Positions 27,123-35,311 of a DNA stretch of 64,000 bases are shown here, piece by piece; the first letter of the stretch is position 1, and every line of letters begins with the position of its first letter. The notes beneath the pieces are model-generated. The model ran no database searches. It was not told the DNA's origin and was given only the letters and a program-made list of their open reading frames with translations. The stretch is from JADKAV01 sp963733395 (lineage in GTDB: Bacteria > Actinomycetota > Actinomycetes > S36-B12 > UBA10799), in assembly GCA_963733395.1 (NCBI GenBank), contig CAVTCZ010000001.1, forward strand, positions 1-64,000, written 5' to 3'. A program made the position numbers and the translations under genes.

Positions 27123-27554
27123 GTGTCCGCAATACGTCGACTCACGGTCGCTGCGGCCGCCGCCGTAACGGCGATGGCCGTGGTGCCGCCGACTGCCGTG
27201 GCTGCACCTGATCAGTCCCTCCAGGGGCTCGTGCTCAGCGGCGGCTGCCCCGGGCAGTCGAGCGAGCTCAAGAACCTGATCGTCGCGCCGCGGACACCCT
27301 TCCTGTTCGCGCCGTTGCGCCTGATGGATCAGGACTTCGCACGCACGGGGAAGTGGTTGTTCCCCTATACGATCCTGATCACCGGTGAGGGTTTGAAGAC
27401 GCGGCACCTCACGCCGGGGGTGCTCTACACCCGGCCGGGGTGGGCGCCCCGGACCATGGTGACCTGCGTCTTCGATGGCGACACCAAGGATGAGGACACC
27501 GGGGAGGACACGTCGTTCCAAGTCACAATCACCGGGCCTGTTCGGGGAGGGTGA
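27123..27554 (+). CDS. Secreted hypothetical protein
   Basis: The 143-aa product has a signal peptide ending AVVPPTAVAA. The mature part includes SGGCPGQSSELKNLIV and MVTCVFDGDTKDED with two cysteines, and a short acidic stretch near the end. GTG 27123 follows GAGGAGGT at good spacing. It is 39 bp upstream of the ferritin-like gene on the same strand. Family unknown. Confidence 0.68.
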   Translation: MSAIRRLTVAAAAAVTAMAVVPPTAVAAPDQSLQGLVLSGGCPGQSSELKNLIVAPRTPFLFAPLRLMDQDFARTGKWLFPYTILITGEGLKTRHLTPGVLYTRPGWAPRTMVTCVFDGDTKDEDTGEDTSFQVTITGPVRGG

Positions 27555-27593
27555 TCGCGCCGTGCGTGGGTCAGCAACCGGGGGTGCACTGTC

Positions 27594-28868
27594 ATGACCA
27601 CCGCTACAGCGATCGTGGTCGAGCACCGCAAGGAGTTGTCGTATCTGCTGTGCCAGGCGGCGGAGATCGAGCACTTGGCGATGGGCCAGTACCTCTACGC
27701 CGCCTTCAGTCTGCGGACCGAAGTCGGCCCCGGCCTCACGGCGGCGCAGTTCGAGGCGGTCGAGCGCTGGCGAGGCGTCCTGTTGTCGATCGCCGCCGAG
27801 GAGATGCTGCACTGGGCGATGGTCAACAACCTGCTGACCGCCATCGGCTCGGCGCCCTACGTCACCCGCCCCAACTACCCGCAGCGGGCCAAGGGCTACC
27901 CGCCGTCGGTGCAGTTCGAGCTCCTGCCCTTCGCAGAGGAAGCACTACGTCACTTCGTCTACTTCGAGCGGGCCACGGGCGTGGACGTCGAGGATGGCGA
28001 GAGCTTCGAGCACACCGGTCAGGCGCCGCCGCCCATGTCGGCCGGCGAACTCCAGCCGCGGCCCCAGGCTTTCCTGACGCAGGGCCAGTTGTACCGGTCA
28101 CTCGGCGACGGGCTACGAAACCTGGTTGACCGACTCGGCGAGGACGGGTTGTTCATCGGCCCGCCCTGGGCGCAGGCGGCGACCGACTCCTTCGGATGGC
28201 GGCAGTTGGAGCCCGTGCACGACCTCGCTTCGGCGCTGCGCGTGCTCGAGGTGATCGTCGAGCAGGGGGAGGGTGCGACCGAGGATGTCGAGGGGTCCCA
28301 CTTCGGGCGTTTCCAGGCCGTTCTGGACGAACACCTCGAACTCAGTGCCGCTGACCCTGCGTTCACGCCGGCGCACCCGGTCACGGCGGCGGTGGTGCGC
28401 GGCGTCGAGGGCATGCCCCCGACCGGTCCGCTCATCACGGATCCGACCACGGCGGCAGTCTCCGACCTGTTCAACGTCGTCAACGACCTGATCCTGCAGA
28501 TGGTCTGCCGCTACTTCGCCTTCGGCCATGAGACGGCCGAGCAGCATGGCACGCTCGCCGATGCCGCGGTGACCCTGATGTTCGGGGCGATCAAACCGCT
28601 GGGGCTGCTGCTCGCCTCGCTGCCCGTCGGCGACGAGTTGCCCGGCAAGACGGCCGGGGCCAACTTCCAACTCGCGTATCAGGCGAACTTCCTGCTGCCG
28701 CACCGACGGGTGGCGTGGATCCGCTTCGCCGAGCGACTGGAAGAGGCGGCCGCCTTCGCCGCCGGCATCGAGGGGCCGGAGCGGGTGCGGGCCACGCTGG
28801 ACGGCGTGGGCAAGACGCTGGAGTCGATCGTGCAGCGGCTCGCGGAGCACGTCGAAGTGGTCGAGTGA
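27594..28868 (+). CDS. Ferritin-like protein (VioB/RebD-type domain)
   Basis: The 424-aa protein opens with AAEIEHLAMGQYLYAAFSL and LSIAAEEMLHWAMVNNLL, giving the paired ExxH di-iron motifs of the PF12902 ferritin-like domain found in VioB/StaD-type proteins and in many stand-alone actinobacterial proteins. The rest is helical, with ICR-like VCRYFAFGHETAE. Members outside violacein or staurosporine clusters have no known reaction; no such cluster is here. Likely a di-iron oxidase or oxygenase-like protein. Confidence 0.82.
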   Translation: MTTATAIVVEHRKELSYLLCQAAEIEHLAMGQYLYAAFSLRTEVGPGLTAAQFEAVERWRGVLLSIAAEEMLHWAMVNNLLTAIGSAPYVTRPNYPQRAKGYPPSVQFELLPFAEEALRHFVYFERATGVDVEDGESFEHTGQAPPPMSAGELQPRPQAFLTQGQLYRSLGDGLRNLVDRLGEDGLFIGPPWAQAATDSFGWRQLEPVHDLASALRVLEVIVEQGEGATEDVEGSHFGRFQAVLDEHLELSAADPAFTPAHPVTAAVVRGVEGMPPTGPLITDPTTAAVSDLFNVVNDLILQMVCRYFAFGHETAEQHGTLADAAVTLMFGAIKPLGLLLASLPVGDELPGKTAGANFQLAYQANFLLPHRRVAWIRFAERLEEAAAFAAGIEGPERVRATLDGVGKTLESIVQRLAEHVEVVE

Positions 28869-28975
28869 CGGTCGGCACCCCACTTTGTCGTTGTGACGAA
28901 GTCGCACGGACACACTGGGGTGTCGCTGCAACTTGGCACGAGGGCGAGTTGCTGGGTTCGTCGGCGCAGAGCGGT

Positions 28976-29514
28976 TCAGTAGTCGACGGTGTCGGCATTC
29001 ACCTCGACGAGCAGGTACTTGCGATCCGACCCCGGGTACTGGCGGCCGGAGAGGAGCGTGACCTCGATCGGCTGACCAGCCGACGGCATCGTGGCGTCGC
29101 ACCACACCATGCGCTGCGTGGTCCGGCACCCGGTCACGGTCAGACCGGGGACAGCGGCGAGCATCGTGCGCACCTGGTCGGCGGCCAGCGACGTCGCCTT
29201 GTACTCCCGGTCGTCGTAGGGGCACTCTTGCCGGCCGGATAGGCACAGGAACGACCCGGGGCCGGGCTGTACCGCCGAGCGGGACCGTTCGACAGCGTCG
29301 GCGGGCAGGGGCAACGCGGCGTGTACCGACTCGATGGCCTGCCACTCGGACGTTCTGCTGGGTCAACGTCTCTGACGCCGCGCACGAAATCCCACGTGGT
29401 CACGAGAGCCAACGCCGCGCCGACGGCTGCCAGCATTGCCACGGCGATACGACGACCCGTCGTCGGCGGGCTGCCAGACCCTGTGCTCGGTTCCCGGGTG
29501 GTGGACGTGCTCAC
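28976..29514 (-). CDS. Single-TM exported protein (frameshift)
   Basis: GTG 29514 starts a Ser/Thr-rich cytoplasmic tail, then a TM helix (IAVAMLAAVGAALALVTTWDF). After DPAERPS the frame changes near 29345 and resumes as WQAIESVHAALPLPAD, continuing to LLVEVNADTVDY. The extracellular part has cysteines in LCLSGRQECPYDD, VTGCRTT and VWCDATM, possibly two disulfides. I do not recognise a family. It is convergent with the ferritin-like gene. Confidence 0.62.
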
Positions 29515-29610
29515 GATCGGCCCCCTGTCCGTGGCCGGGCCGAGCGCCTGCGGGCCTTCGAAGGGTGCCTCGCAGCGCCGCAACCCCTCCACTTCCAGGG
29601 TAGACCCGAC

Positions 29611-30142
29611 CTACCCCGAGCGCCGCGCCCGGAACGCGGCCTGTGCCTCGCGGTTGCCGCAGGTGGTGCTGCAGAACCGGCGCGAGCGGTTGCGCGAGAG
29701 GTCCAGCACGATGCCGTCGCAGTCGTTGGCGGCGCAGGTCCGCAACCTGCTCATCTCGTCGGCGCGGACCACGTCGATCATGGCCATGGCCGTCTCGACC
29801 AGGACCCGTTCGTGCATCGGTCGGTCCTCGGAGACGGCGTGGATGTGCCAGTCCAGGTGGTCGTGCCGCACGAGTCGGGGGACCGCCTGTTGCTCGGCGA
29901 GGATCGCGTTGATCAGGGTGACCGCAGTGTCGCGGTCGGCAGTGAGCAACTCCCGCAGACGTGGCCTGATCGCCCGGACAGCCTCAAGGTCGGCGACGGT
30001 GCGCGGTCGCGAGCCGGTGTAGCCCCATTCGTCGTAGAAGGCGCGCAGGGCGTCAAGCGACGTGAGCGTGTCTGGATCTCTGCGAGTTCGTCAGTGCCAC
30101 GGCAGCGCCCAGCGCAGCTTCCACGTCAGGGGCAAAACGCAT
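29611..30142 (-). CDS. CGNR zinc-finger / ABATE-domain regulator (frameshift)
   Basis: The C-terminal CGNR finger is intact: RTCAANDCDG ... RRFCSTTCGNREA gives four Zn-ligand cysteines. The N-terminal ABATE domain begins MRFAPDVEAALGAAVALTN at ATG 30142, then the frame shifts near 30080-30085 to DPDTLTSLDALRAFYDEWG and on to the finger. Corrected length is about 177 aa. These proteins are presumed transcriptional regulators, often next to transporter genes. The EamA transporter starts 37 bp away on the other strand, so it is the likely target. Confidence 0.8.
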
Positions 30143-30178
30143 ATTGACACCTTACATGGTCTGCGACTAGCGTCATGA

Positions 30179-31189
30179 GTGATGAATCCGAACACTCCTG
30201 ACGCCGCAGTCCGCACCACGGGTGCCGGTCTCGCGCTGGCCATCACGTCGGCGGTGTCGTTCGGGTTGTCTGGCTCGTTGGCCCGCGGTCTCATGGACGC
30301 CGGTTGGTCGCCGACGGCGGCCGTGGCGCTGCGGGTGACGATCGCGGCACTGGTCCTCGTGGTGCCCGGCCTGCTTGCCGTCCGTGGCAGCATGCGGGTG
30401 CTGGTGTCCAATCTGCACACGATCGTGCTGTACGGCCTGCTGGCAGTCGCCGGGGCGCAACTGATGTACTTCCTCGCGGTCTCCCGCCTGGATGTGGGGG
30501 TGGCCCTGCTCATCGAGTACACGGCGCCGGTCGCGGTTGTCTTGTTCATGTGGGCCGCCCGCGGGCAACGCCCGGGTCCGCTGACCTTCATCGGGGCGGC
30601 GATTGCGGCAGTGGGGCTGGTCCTGTTGCTCGACGTCCTCGGGGGCGCCTACGTCGACGCGATCGGGGTGCTGTTCGCGCTCGGTGCGATGGTCGGCGCC
30701 GCAACCTACTTCGTGATCTCCGCCGACGACACCAGTGGCCTGCCACCGATCACGCTGGCTGCCGGCGGACTGGTGTTCGCATCGGTCGTCTTCTGGCTCG
30801 CGGCGGCGGTCGGGGTGCTGCCCATGGACATGTCGACGGCCCCGGTCGAGTTCACCTTCGGCGAGGTGCCGTGGTGGGTGCCGGTGCTGCTGCTTGGTCT
30901 GGTGACCGCGGCGCTGGCGTATGTCACCGGCATCGCTGCCGCCCGTCACCTCGGCTCCCGGCTGGCGTCCTTCGTCGCGCTGTCCGAGGTCGCCGCGGGG
31001 CTGGGTTTCGCCTGGATCCTGCTCGACCAGCAACCACGCCCGATCCAGTTGCTGGGGGCGCTGCTCGTACTCGGCGGAGTCGTCGTGGTCAAGCTCGGTG
31101 AGCGCGACGTGCTGGCCGGCACGTCGTCCGGCGAGATCGATGACTTGTTGGTCGACGTCGTCCCGCGCGACCACGGGACCCGCGGTTGA
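30179..31189 (+). CDS. EamA-family (DMT) transporter
   Basis: About 336 aa with ten predicted TM helices in two EamA repeats (SAVSFGLSGSLARGLMDAG ... and PVLLLGLVTAALAYVTGIAAARHLG). GLLAVAGAQLMYFLAVSRL and LIEYTAPVAVVLFM are characteristic of RhtA/YedA-like exporters. It is divergent from the CGNR regulator; a TAGCGT box lies in the 36-bp gap. Substrate unknown, probably amino acids or metabolites. Confidence 0.88.
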   Translation: MMNPNTPDAAVRTTGAGLALAITSAVSFGLSGSLARGLMDAGWSPTAAVALRVTIAALVLVVPGLLAVRGSMRVLVSNLHTIVLYGLLAVAGAQLMYFLAVSRLDVGVALLIEYTAPVAVVLFMWAARGQRPGPLTFIGAAIAAVGLVLLLDVLGGAYVDAIGVLFALGAMVGAATYFVISADDTSGLPPITLAAGGLVFASVVFWLAAAVGVLPMDMSTAPVEFTFGEVPWWVPVLLLGLVTAALAYVTGIAAARHLGSRLASFVALSEVAAGLGFAWILLDQQPRPIQLLGALLVLGGVVVVKLGERDVLAGTSSGEIDDLLVDVVPRDHGTRG

Positions 31190-31205
31190 CGACTGTCACC
31201 GCGGC

Positions 31206-31252
31206 GGCAGATTGCGCCACAGGCAAGCCAGGTGCCTGGCGCGCAATCTGCC
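31206..31252. terminator. Bidirectional hairpin terminator
   Basis: GGCAGATTGCGCCACAGGCA pairs with TGCCTGGCGCGCAATCTGCC around a 7-nt loop, with one mismatch. It lies between the convergent EamA and RsgA genes and is suited to ending both transcripts. Confidence 0.8.
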
Positions 31253-31280
31253 TAGCCGGGCTGCCGCCGGACGCGGCGGT

Positions 31281-32345
31281 TCACCCCCGGCGCTCGCGGT
31301 TGAACTGCTTCTGCAGCTTCGAGACGGACTTCCACTTCTGCCGCTCGGCCCGTGCCGCCGAACCGTCGGTCTTGCGTTCCAGATAGGCCAGTTCGCGGTG
31401 CAGCCGGCGCCAGCTCTCAAGGCGGTCATGGGGCAGCTCCCCGTCGGCGACGGCCTGCAGGACCGCGCACCCTGGTTCGCTCTCGTGACCGCAGTCGCTG
31501 AAGCGGCAATGCTCGGCGAAACGTTCCACGTCGGGGAAGCTACCGGCCAGCGAATCGTCATCCCCCCAGAGCTGCAGCTCGCGCAGCCCGGGGGTGTCGA
31601 CCAAGTAGGCGCCCCACGGCAGTTCCACGAGCCTGCGCACGGTCGTTGTGTGCCGGCCCTTGCCGTCGAACGATCGGACGTCCGACACCGCTTGCAGGTC
31701 CGTGCCAGCCAGGGCGTTGAGCAGACTGGACTTCCCGACCCCGGACGAGCCGAGCAGGATCGCGCAACTGCCGGGCGTCAGTAGTTCCCGTACTTGCGGC
31801 ACACCCTCACCGGTCCGGGCGCTCGTCGCGATCGTCGGGGCGCCGAACGCCACCGTCTGGACTTCGGCCACCCGGGCAGCCAGCTCCGGAAGGGCACCGC
31901 CGGCGAGGTCCGCCTTCGTCAGCACGACCACAGGCTTCGCGCCTGCATCCCACGCCAGGGTCAGATACCGCTCGAGGCGGCGGAGGCTGAAGTCGTTGTC
32001 CACGGCCATCGCCAGCAGAGCGACGTCGATGTTCGCGGCGATGGCCTGCTCGACCACGGCGTCGTGCTCGGTGTCGCCTGGCCGCTTGCGCGCCAGCAGT
32101 CCTGCTCGGGGTTCGACCGACGCGATGCGGGCCACGGTGTCCGGGGACTGCCAACTCGCGGTGACCCAATCGCCGACCACGGGCAGGTCGACCGGGTTGA
32201 CCGCAGCCTGGCGGAACCTGCCGGTCAGCACGCCGAAGAGCGGGCGCGGGGCATCGATGGACTCCGGCACGAGTTCCCACCGATCCTTGTGGACCGCGGT
32301 GACGCGTGCCCGCAGGACCGATGATTGCTGCGGCTCCTGGGTCAC
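31281..32345 (-). CDS. rsgA: Ribosome small-subunit-dependent GTPase A
   Basis: About 354 aa of circularly permuted GTPase: OB-fold N-terminus (VVGDWVTA), then G4 LTKAD, G1 GSSGVGKSSLLN, the GKGRHTTT switch, G3 DTPGLRE, and the C-terminal zinc motif CRFSDCGHESEPGC. RsgA checks 30S maturation. GTG 32345 (MTQEPQQSS) has GGGAG upstream; ATG 32381 is the alternative. It is convergent with the EamA gene and divergent from a Cys-rich small protein. Confidence 0.93.
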   Translation of the reverse strand: MTQEPQQSSVLRARVTAVHKDRWELVPESIDAPRPLFGVLTGRFRQAAVNPVDLPVVGDWVTASWQSPDTVARIASVEPRAGLLARKRPGDTEHDAVVEQAIAANIDVALLAMAVDNDFSLRRLERYLTLAWDAGAKPVVVLTKADLAGGALPELAARVAEVQTVAFGAPTIATSARTGEGVPQVRELLTPGSCAILLGSSGVGKSSLLNALAGTDLQAVSDVRSFDGKGRHTTTVRRLVELPWGAYLVDTPGLRELQLWGDDDSLAGSFPDVERFAEHCRFSDCGHESEPGCAVLQAVADGELPHDRLESWRRLHRELAYLERKTDGSAARAERQKWKSVSKLQKQFNRERRG

Positions 32346-32440
32346 CGTCCGATTCTCCCGCGGACTGAGGGTTGTCCGCATGGAGGTTTGTGCGACCCGC
32401 TGTTCTACTCTCGATCTCAGGTACAACCACGAGGAGACCG

Positions 32441-32728
32441 ATGAGCGGTGAGGCTGGTCCGCGGCCGATCTGCGGCACCTGCGGCAGCGACTTCGAGTGC
32501 TTCGACGGCACGCCGCCGGCTGGCTGCGACCGGTTCGGCTGGTACGACTGTGAGCGCATGTGTCCGGTGTGCTTCGCCCCCCTGGGGGACGGGCCAGGGG
32601 TGATGGAGCACCCCGGGTTGGGGGCCCGCATCCACCTGCTGTGCTGCCCCGCCCCCGCGGAGCCGGACGACGACGGGCCGAGGTTCGTCGCCCTGCGGTC
32701 CGGCGCCGGGCTCGTGGCGCGGCGGTGA
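32441..32728 (+). CDS. Small Cys-rich (zinc-ribbon-like) protein
   Basis: In 95 aa there are CGTCG, FECFDG, CDRFGWYDCERMCPVCFAPLG and LLCCP, at least eight cysteines in CxxC-type arrangement, suggesting one or two zinc knuckles. ACGAGGAGA precedes ATG 32441 and a TACTCT box lies about 30 bp further upstream. Function unknown. Confidence 0.7.
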   Translation: MSGEAGPRPICGTCGSDFECFDGTPPAGCDRFGWYDCERMCPVCFAPLGDGPGVMEHPGLGARIHLLCCPAPAEPDDDGPRFVALRSGAGLVARR

Positions 32729-32847
32729 GCCGTACCTAGCCGGACGTTGTCCCAGACCAACCGAACGGCCCCTGCCCGGCTGCGCTGAATCGTGCCTAAC
32801 GTCGAGGGGCGCCGGGCCGACCGGCCCGGTCAGCGCCGGAGGTTCCG

Positions 32848-33225
32848 ATGTTGTCCGACCACACACCGACCGCAGTCCTTGCAGTCCAGGATCTGGCCCG
32901 TGCCCAGGCCTTCTACGAGGGTGTCCTCGGGTTCGCCGGGGAGGAGCAGATGGAGGGCATCTCCTATCGGGCAGGTGATGCCAGCTTCTTCGTGTACCCG
33001 TCCGCATTCGCCGGGACGAACCAGGCGACGGCCATGACCTTCGAGCTGGACGGCGACGCCTTCGACGAGGAGGTGGTCCGACTGCGCGATGCCGGGATCG
33101 ATTTCGACACCTTCGAGGGCCTCGGCATCGAATGGGCGGACGGGGTGGCTGTGGCGGAGGGGATGCGAGCGGTGTGGTTCCGCGATCCCGATGGGAACAT
33201 CCTGAACCTCTCGACCGAGGTGTGA
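32848..33225 (+). CDS. VOC (glyoxalase/bleomycin-resistance) family protein
   Basis: The 125-aa single VOC module reads TAVLAVQDLARAQAFYEGVLGF, then GDASFFVYPSAFAG, and VWFRDPDGNILNLSTEV. The terminal FxDPDGN and E are typical, but metal ligands differ among VOC proteins and I cannot tell whether it is enzymatic. The start is ATG 32848, with GCCGGAGG about 10 bp upstream. Confidence 0.87.
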   Translation: MLSDHTPTAVLAVQDLARAQAFYEGVLGFAGEEQMEGISYRAGDASFFVYPSAFAGTNQATAMTFELDGDAFDEEVVRLRDAGIDFDTFEGLGIEWADGVAVAEGMRAVWFRDPDGNILNLSTEV

Positions 33226-33290
33226 CACCGTCTGGCTGACGGCGCCGGAACCGGCGATCGACCGTCGGGAAGCGCAGCGGCCACCCATTC

Positions 33291-33346
33291 GGAGAACTTC
33301 GGGACGAAAACGGCCACCGATGGCCGGATTCGGCCGGAAGTTCTCC
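33291..33346. repeat. GAACTTCGG palindrome, copy 1
   Basis: The 56-bp imperfect palindrome has 10-bp perfect ends GGAGAACTTC and GAAGTTCTCC and a centre containing CGGCCACCGATGGCCG. It is the same family as the perfect palindrome at 35198-35249. It lies between the VOC gene and the phytochelatin-synthase-like gene. Confidence 0.8.
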
Positions 33347-33368
33347 GCCCGGTGGTAACCGTGGCCAC

Positions 33369-34095
33369 ATGCGGAGCATCAGCACCGTGCTGGCCGCGAT
33401 GGTTCTGGCCCCGGTCCCGGCCAACGCCAAGCCCAAGCTCGGTCCGGACGCCGTGCCGATCCACGCGTACCTGCAGTCCGCCCCGGCCGTCGACTGCTGG
33501 GCGTTCTCGCCGTTCGACAAGCCGCAGTTCACCAGCAGCGCCTGCTCGATCGCGAGCGTCACGATGGCGTTCAACGGCCTTCGCGGCCTGCCCGCCAAAG
33601 CCGCGCAGAAGGTACCCACGCAGCAGGCAGTCCTGAAGAAGGTGGGGAACAAGGCCTGGCAGTCCCTGAGTGCCGAGGGCGGGGACGGCGTGACGGACAA
33701 GCAGTTGCCCCGCTACACCGTCCAGACGATGGCCGCCGCGCCTACGGCCTGGACGCGACCGTCTCGTCGTTCCACCCCCAGCGCGCCGATGCCGCCGCCC
33801 TCGCCACGACCCGCGAGATACTCGCCCGCAACGAGGCCAGCGCCGACAACGTGGCACTCATCAACTTCGACCAGGGGGCCCGCTCACCGGTGACTGGAAC
33901 GGGCCGCACGCGTCCGTGATCGGCGCCTACGACGCGGTCACGGATCGGGTGCTCGTCCTCGACGTGGACCAGGAGTGGTACGTCCCGTACTGGTCGCCGG
34001 TCTCTGCACTCCTGGCTGCGTTCGTCAAGCCAGCGCCGAAGAACCAGGGCATGCTCGCCGGGCAGACCGGCGGCATCGTGCTGGTCAGCAGGTAG
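33369..34095 (+). CDS. Secreted phytochelatin synthase-like protein (two frameshifts)
   Basis: A signal peptide (MRSISTVLAAMVLAPVPANA) precedes a papain-like domain of the phytochelatin synthase family. C59 lies in FTSSACSIASVTMAFNGL, the nucleophile block. After a frameshift near 33735 the sequence continues AYGLDATVSSFHPQRAD, and after another near 33883 as GDWNGPHASVIGAYD (His) and VLVLDVDQEWYVPYW (Asp), completing the Cys-His-Asp triad. Corrected length is about 242 aa, close to prokaryotic half-size enzymes, which cleave glutathione or similar gamma-glutamyl peptides. Export suggests an extracellular or envelope substrate. Confidence 0.78.
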
Positions 34096-34118
34096 GACAC
34101 CACCTCGCCCGCCGCGAG

Positions 34119-34176
34119 GGTTCGTGAAGTTGTTGCCCTCCGCATCGCCGTGTCGGGGCAACAACTTCACAGAACC
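34119..34176. terminator. Bidirectional hairpin terminator
   Basis: GTGAAGTTGTTGCCC (34124-34138) pairs perfectly with GGGCAACAACTTCAC (34156-34170), and flanking GGTTC/GAACC extend the stem past a one-base bulge. It lies between the convergent phytochelatin-synthase-like and cupin genes. Confidence 0.8.
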
Positions 34177-34194
34177 GCTGTGTGCGACGGCGAC

Positions 34195-34674
34195 CTACCC
34201 GGCGTGCTGGTCTGGCTCCGACGGAACCGGTTGTACCGACCACGCGGGCGGTACGTCTGCGCCCTCGGCCTCATCGTGCTCGGCATCGGCCGCGGTGGGC
34301 TGCACGATCCCCTGCGCGTGATGCACCGGTGCGTAGATGGCGTACAGCTGCATCGGCTCGTCACCGGTGTTGACGACGTTGTGCCAGGTGCCGGCCGGTA
34401 CCGTGATCGCCCAACCGTCCTCGACATCCTGCTGGAACGTGAGTTCATCGGCGGTCGGCCCCATCAGCACCCGGCCCCTGCCCGCATCGAGGCGCAGGAA
34501 CTGATCGGTCTCGGGATGGGTCTCCAGGCCGACGGACTCCCCGACCGGGATGGACATGAGGGTGACCTGCAAGTATCTGCCGGTCCAGGCCACGGTGCGG
34601 TAGGTCTCGTTGTTGGTGGTGGCCGTCTCCAGGTCGAAGACGCTGGGTTCGGGTCCGTTGTCCTTGATTGTCAT
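34195..34674 (-). CDS. Cupin-domain protein
   Basis: The 159-aa cupin has motif 1 SVGLETHPETDQFLRLDAGRG and motif 2 VPAGTWHNVVNTG; it keeps the metal residues H/E/H and a Tyr/His-containing YAPVHHAQG tail. ATG 34674 follows GGGAGCG; the upstream in-frame codons look non-coding. It resembles mannose-6-phosphate-isomerase-like cupins that stay uncharacterised. Sugar or metal chemistry is possible. Confidence 0.82.
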   Translation of the reverse strand: MTIKDNGPEPSVFDLETATTNNETYRTVAWTGRYLQVTLMSIPVGESVGLETHPETDQFLRLDAGRGRVLMGPTADELTFQQDVEDGWAITVPAGTWHNVVNTGDEPMQLYAIYAPVHHAQGIVQPTAADAEHDEAEGADVPPAWSVQPVPSEPDQHAG

Positions 34675-34765
34675 GTCGCTCCCTTCGCGGCGCGTACCCC
34701 GCCGCACGTTGCACAGTCCATGCCCAACCGATACTTGCAGGTGCCCGGTCGTGCGGACGTGCTTC

Positions 34766-35023
34766 CTACCGTTTCGACCGCGCTACGACCTCGCCCCCGG
34801 CTCGTCCGCTGCTGGTCGATGACAGGATGCCCCGGGCGCGCGCCTTCTCGATCCAGCCCACCACGGTGCGCGGTGTGACCTGGTAGCGCTCGGCGAGAGC
34901 CTTGGAGTAGCCGCGACCGATGATCACGTACTGGCGGGCCACATCTTCCAGGAACTCATCGGTCAGGTGGGCATCGCCGCCGTCGCCGATCCGGCCGCGA
35001 GGGCAAGAGTGGCGCTCATGCAC
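34766..35023 (-). CDS. Small HTH DNA-binding protein
   Basis: The core LTDEFLEDVARQYV ... KALAERYQVTPRTVVGWIEKARARGIL is the short actinobacterial helix-turn-helix family, related to the N-terminal half of transposase-like HTH_23 domains. It ends GRAGGEVVARSKR. The start is uncertain: GTG 35023 gives an 85-aa product with an unusual N-terminus, while the HTH itself begins only at about residue 20. A signal-peptide mini-ORF overlaps it in another frame (34963-35046). Confidence 0.6.
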   Translation of the reverse strand: MHERHSCPRGRIGDGGDAHLTDEFLEDVARQYVIIGRGYSKALAERYQVTPRTVVGWIEKARARGILSSTSSGRAGGEVVARSKR

Positions 35024-35046
35024 ACGATCCCGGCTGACGTCTTCAT
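34963..35046 (-). CDS. 27-codon signal-peptide-like ORF
   Basis: MKTSAGIVCMSATLALAAGS-ATAAMPT starts at ATG 35046 with a strong GGGGAGGA ribosome site 8 nt upstream. It reads as a complete Sec signal peptide with an AxA cleavage motif, but stops directly after it at 34963. It overlaps the HTH gene in a different frame. It is either the stub of a lost secreted protein or a short translated leader coupled to the HTH gene. Confidence 0.45.
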   Translation of the reverse strand: MKTSAGIVCMSATLALAAGSATAAMPT

Positions 35047-35197
35047 GGCCCGGTCCTCCCCGAATCGCCGATCGGTCACCGGGAAGTTTCCTCGCGCGCC
35101 CATCCGGTTGGGGGCGCAGCGGCGGAGCCCGCCGAGAACTGCGGAAGGTTCTGGTGTCAGCGGGGAAGGTTGGCTCCGGCGCTGGTAGCGCCCTGAC

Positions 35198-35249
35198 GGA
35201 ACTTCGGGCCGAATCCGGCCATCGATGGCCGGATTCGGCCCGAAGTTCC
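35198..35249. repeat. GAACTTCGG palindrome, copy 2 (52-bp perfect)
   Basis: Bases 35198-35249 are identical to their own reverse complement over all 52 positions, centred on ATCGAT, with no loop. It begins GGAACTTCGGGCCG and ends CGGCCCGAAGTTCC. It lies between the HTH gene and the epimerase gene and pairs with the copy at 33291-33346. Confidence 0.9.
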
Positions 35250-35311
35250 TCCGACACCCCCTGTCGGTCCGTGCAGCGCGGCCGGCCCCCTTGCGGTGAC
35301 AGGATCGGGTC

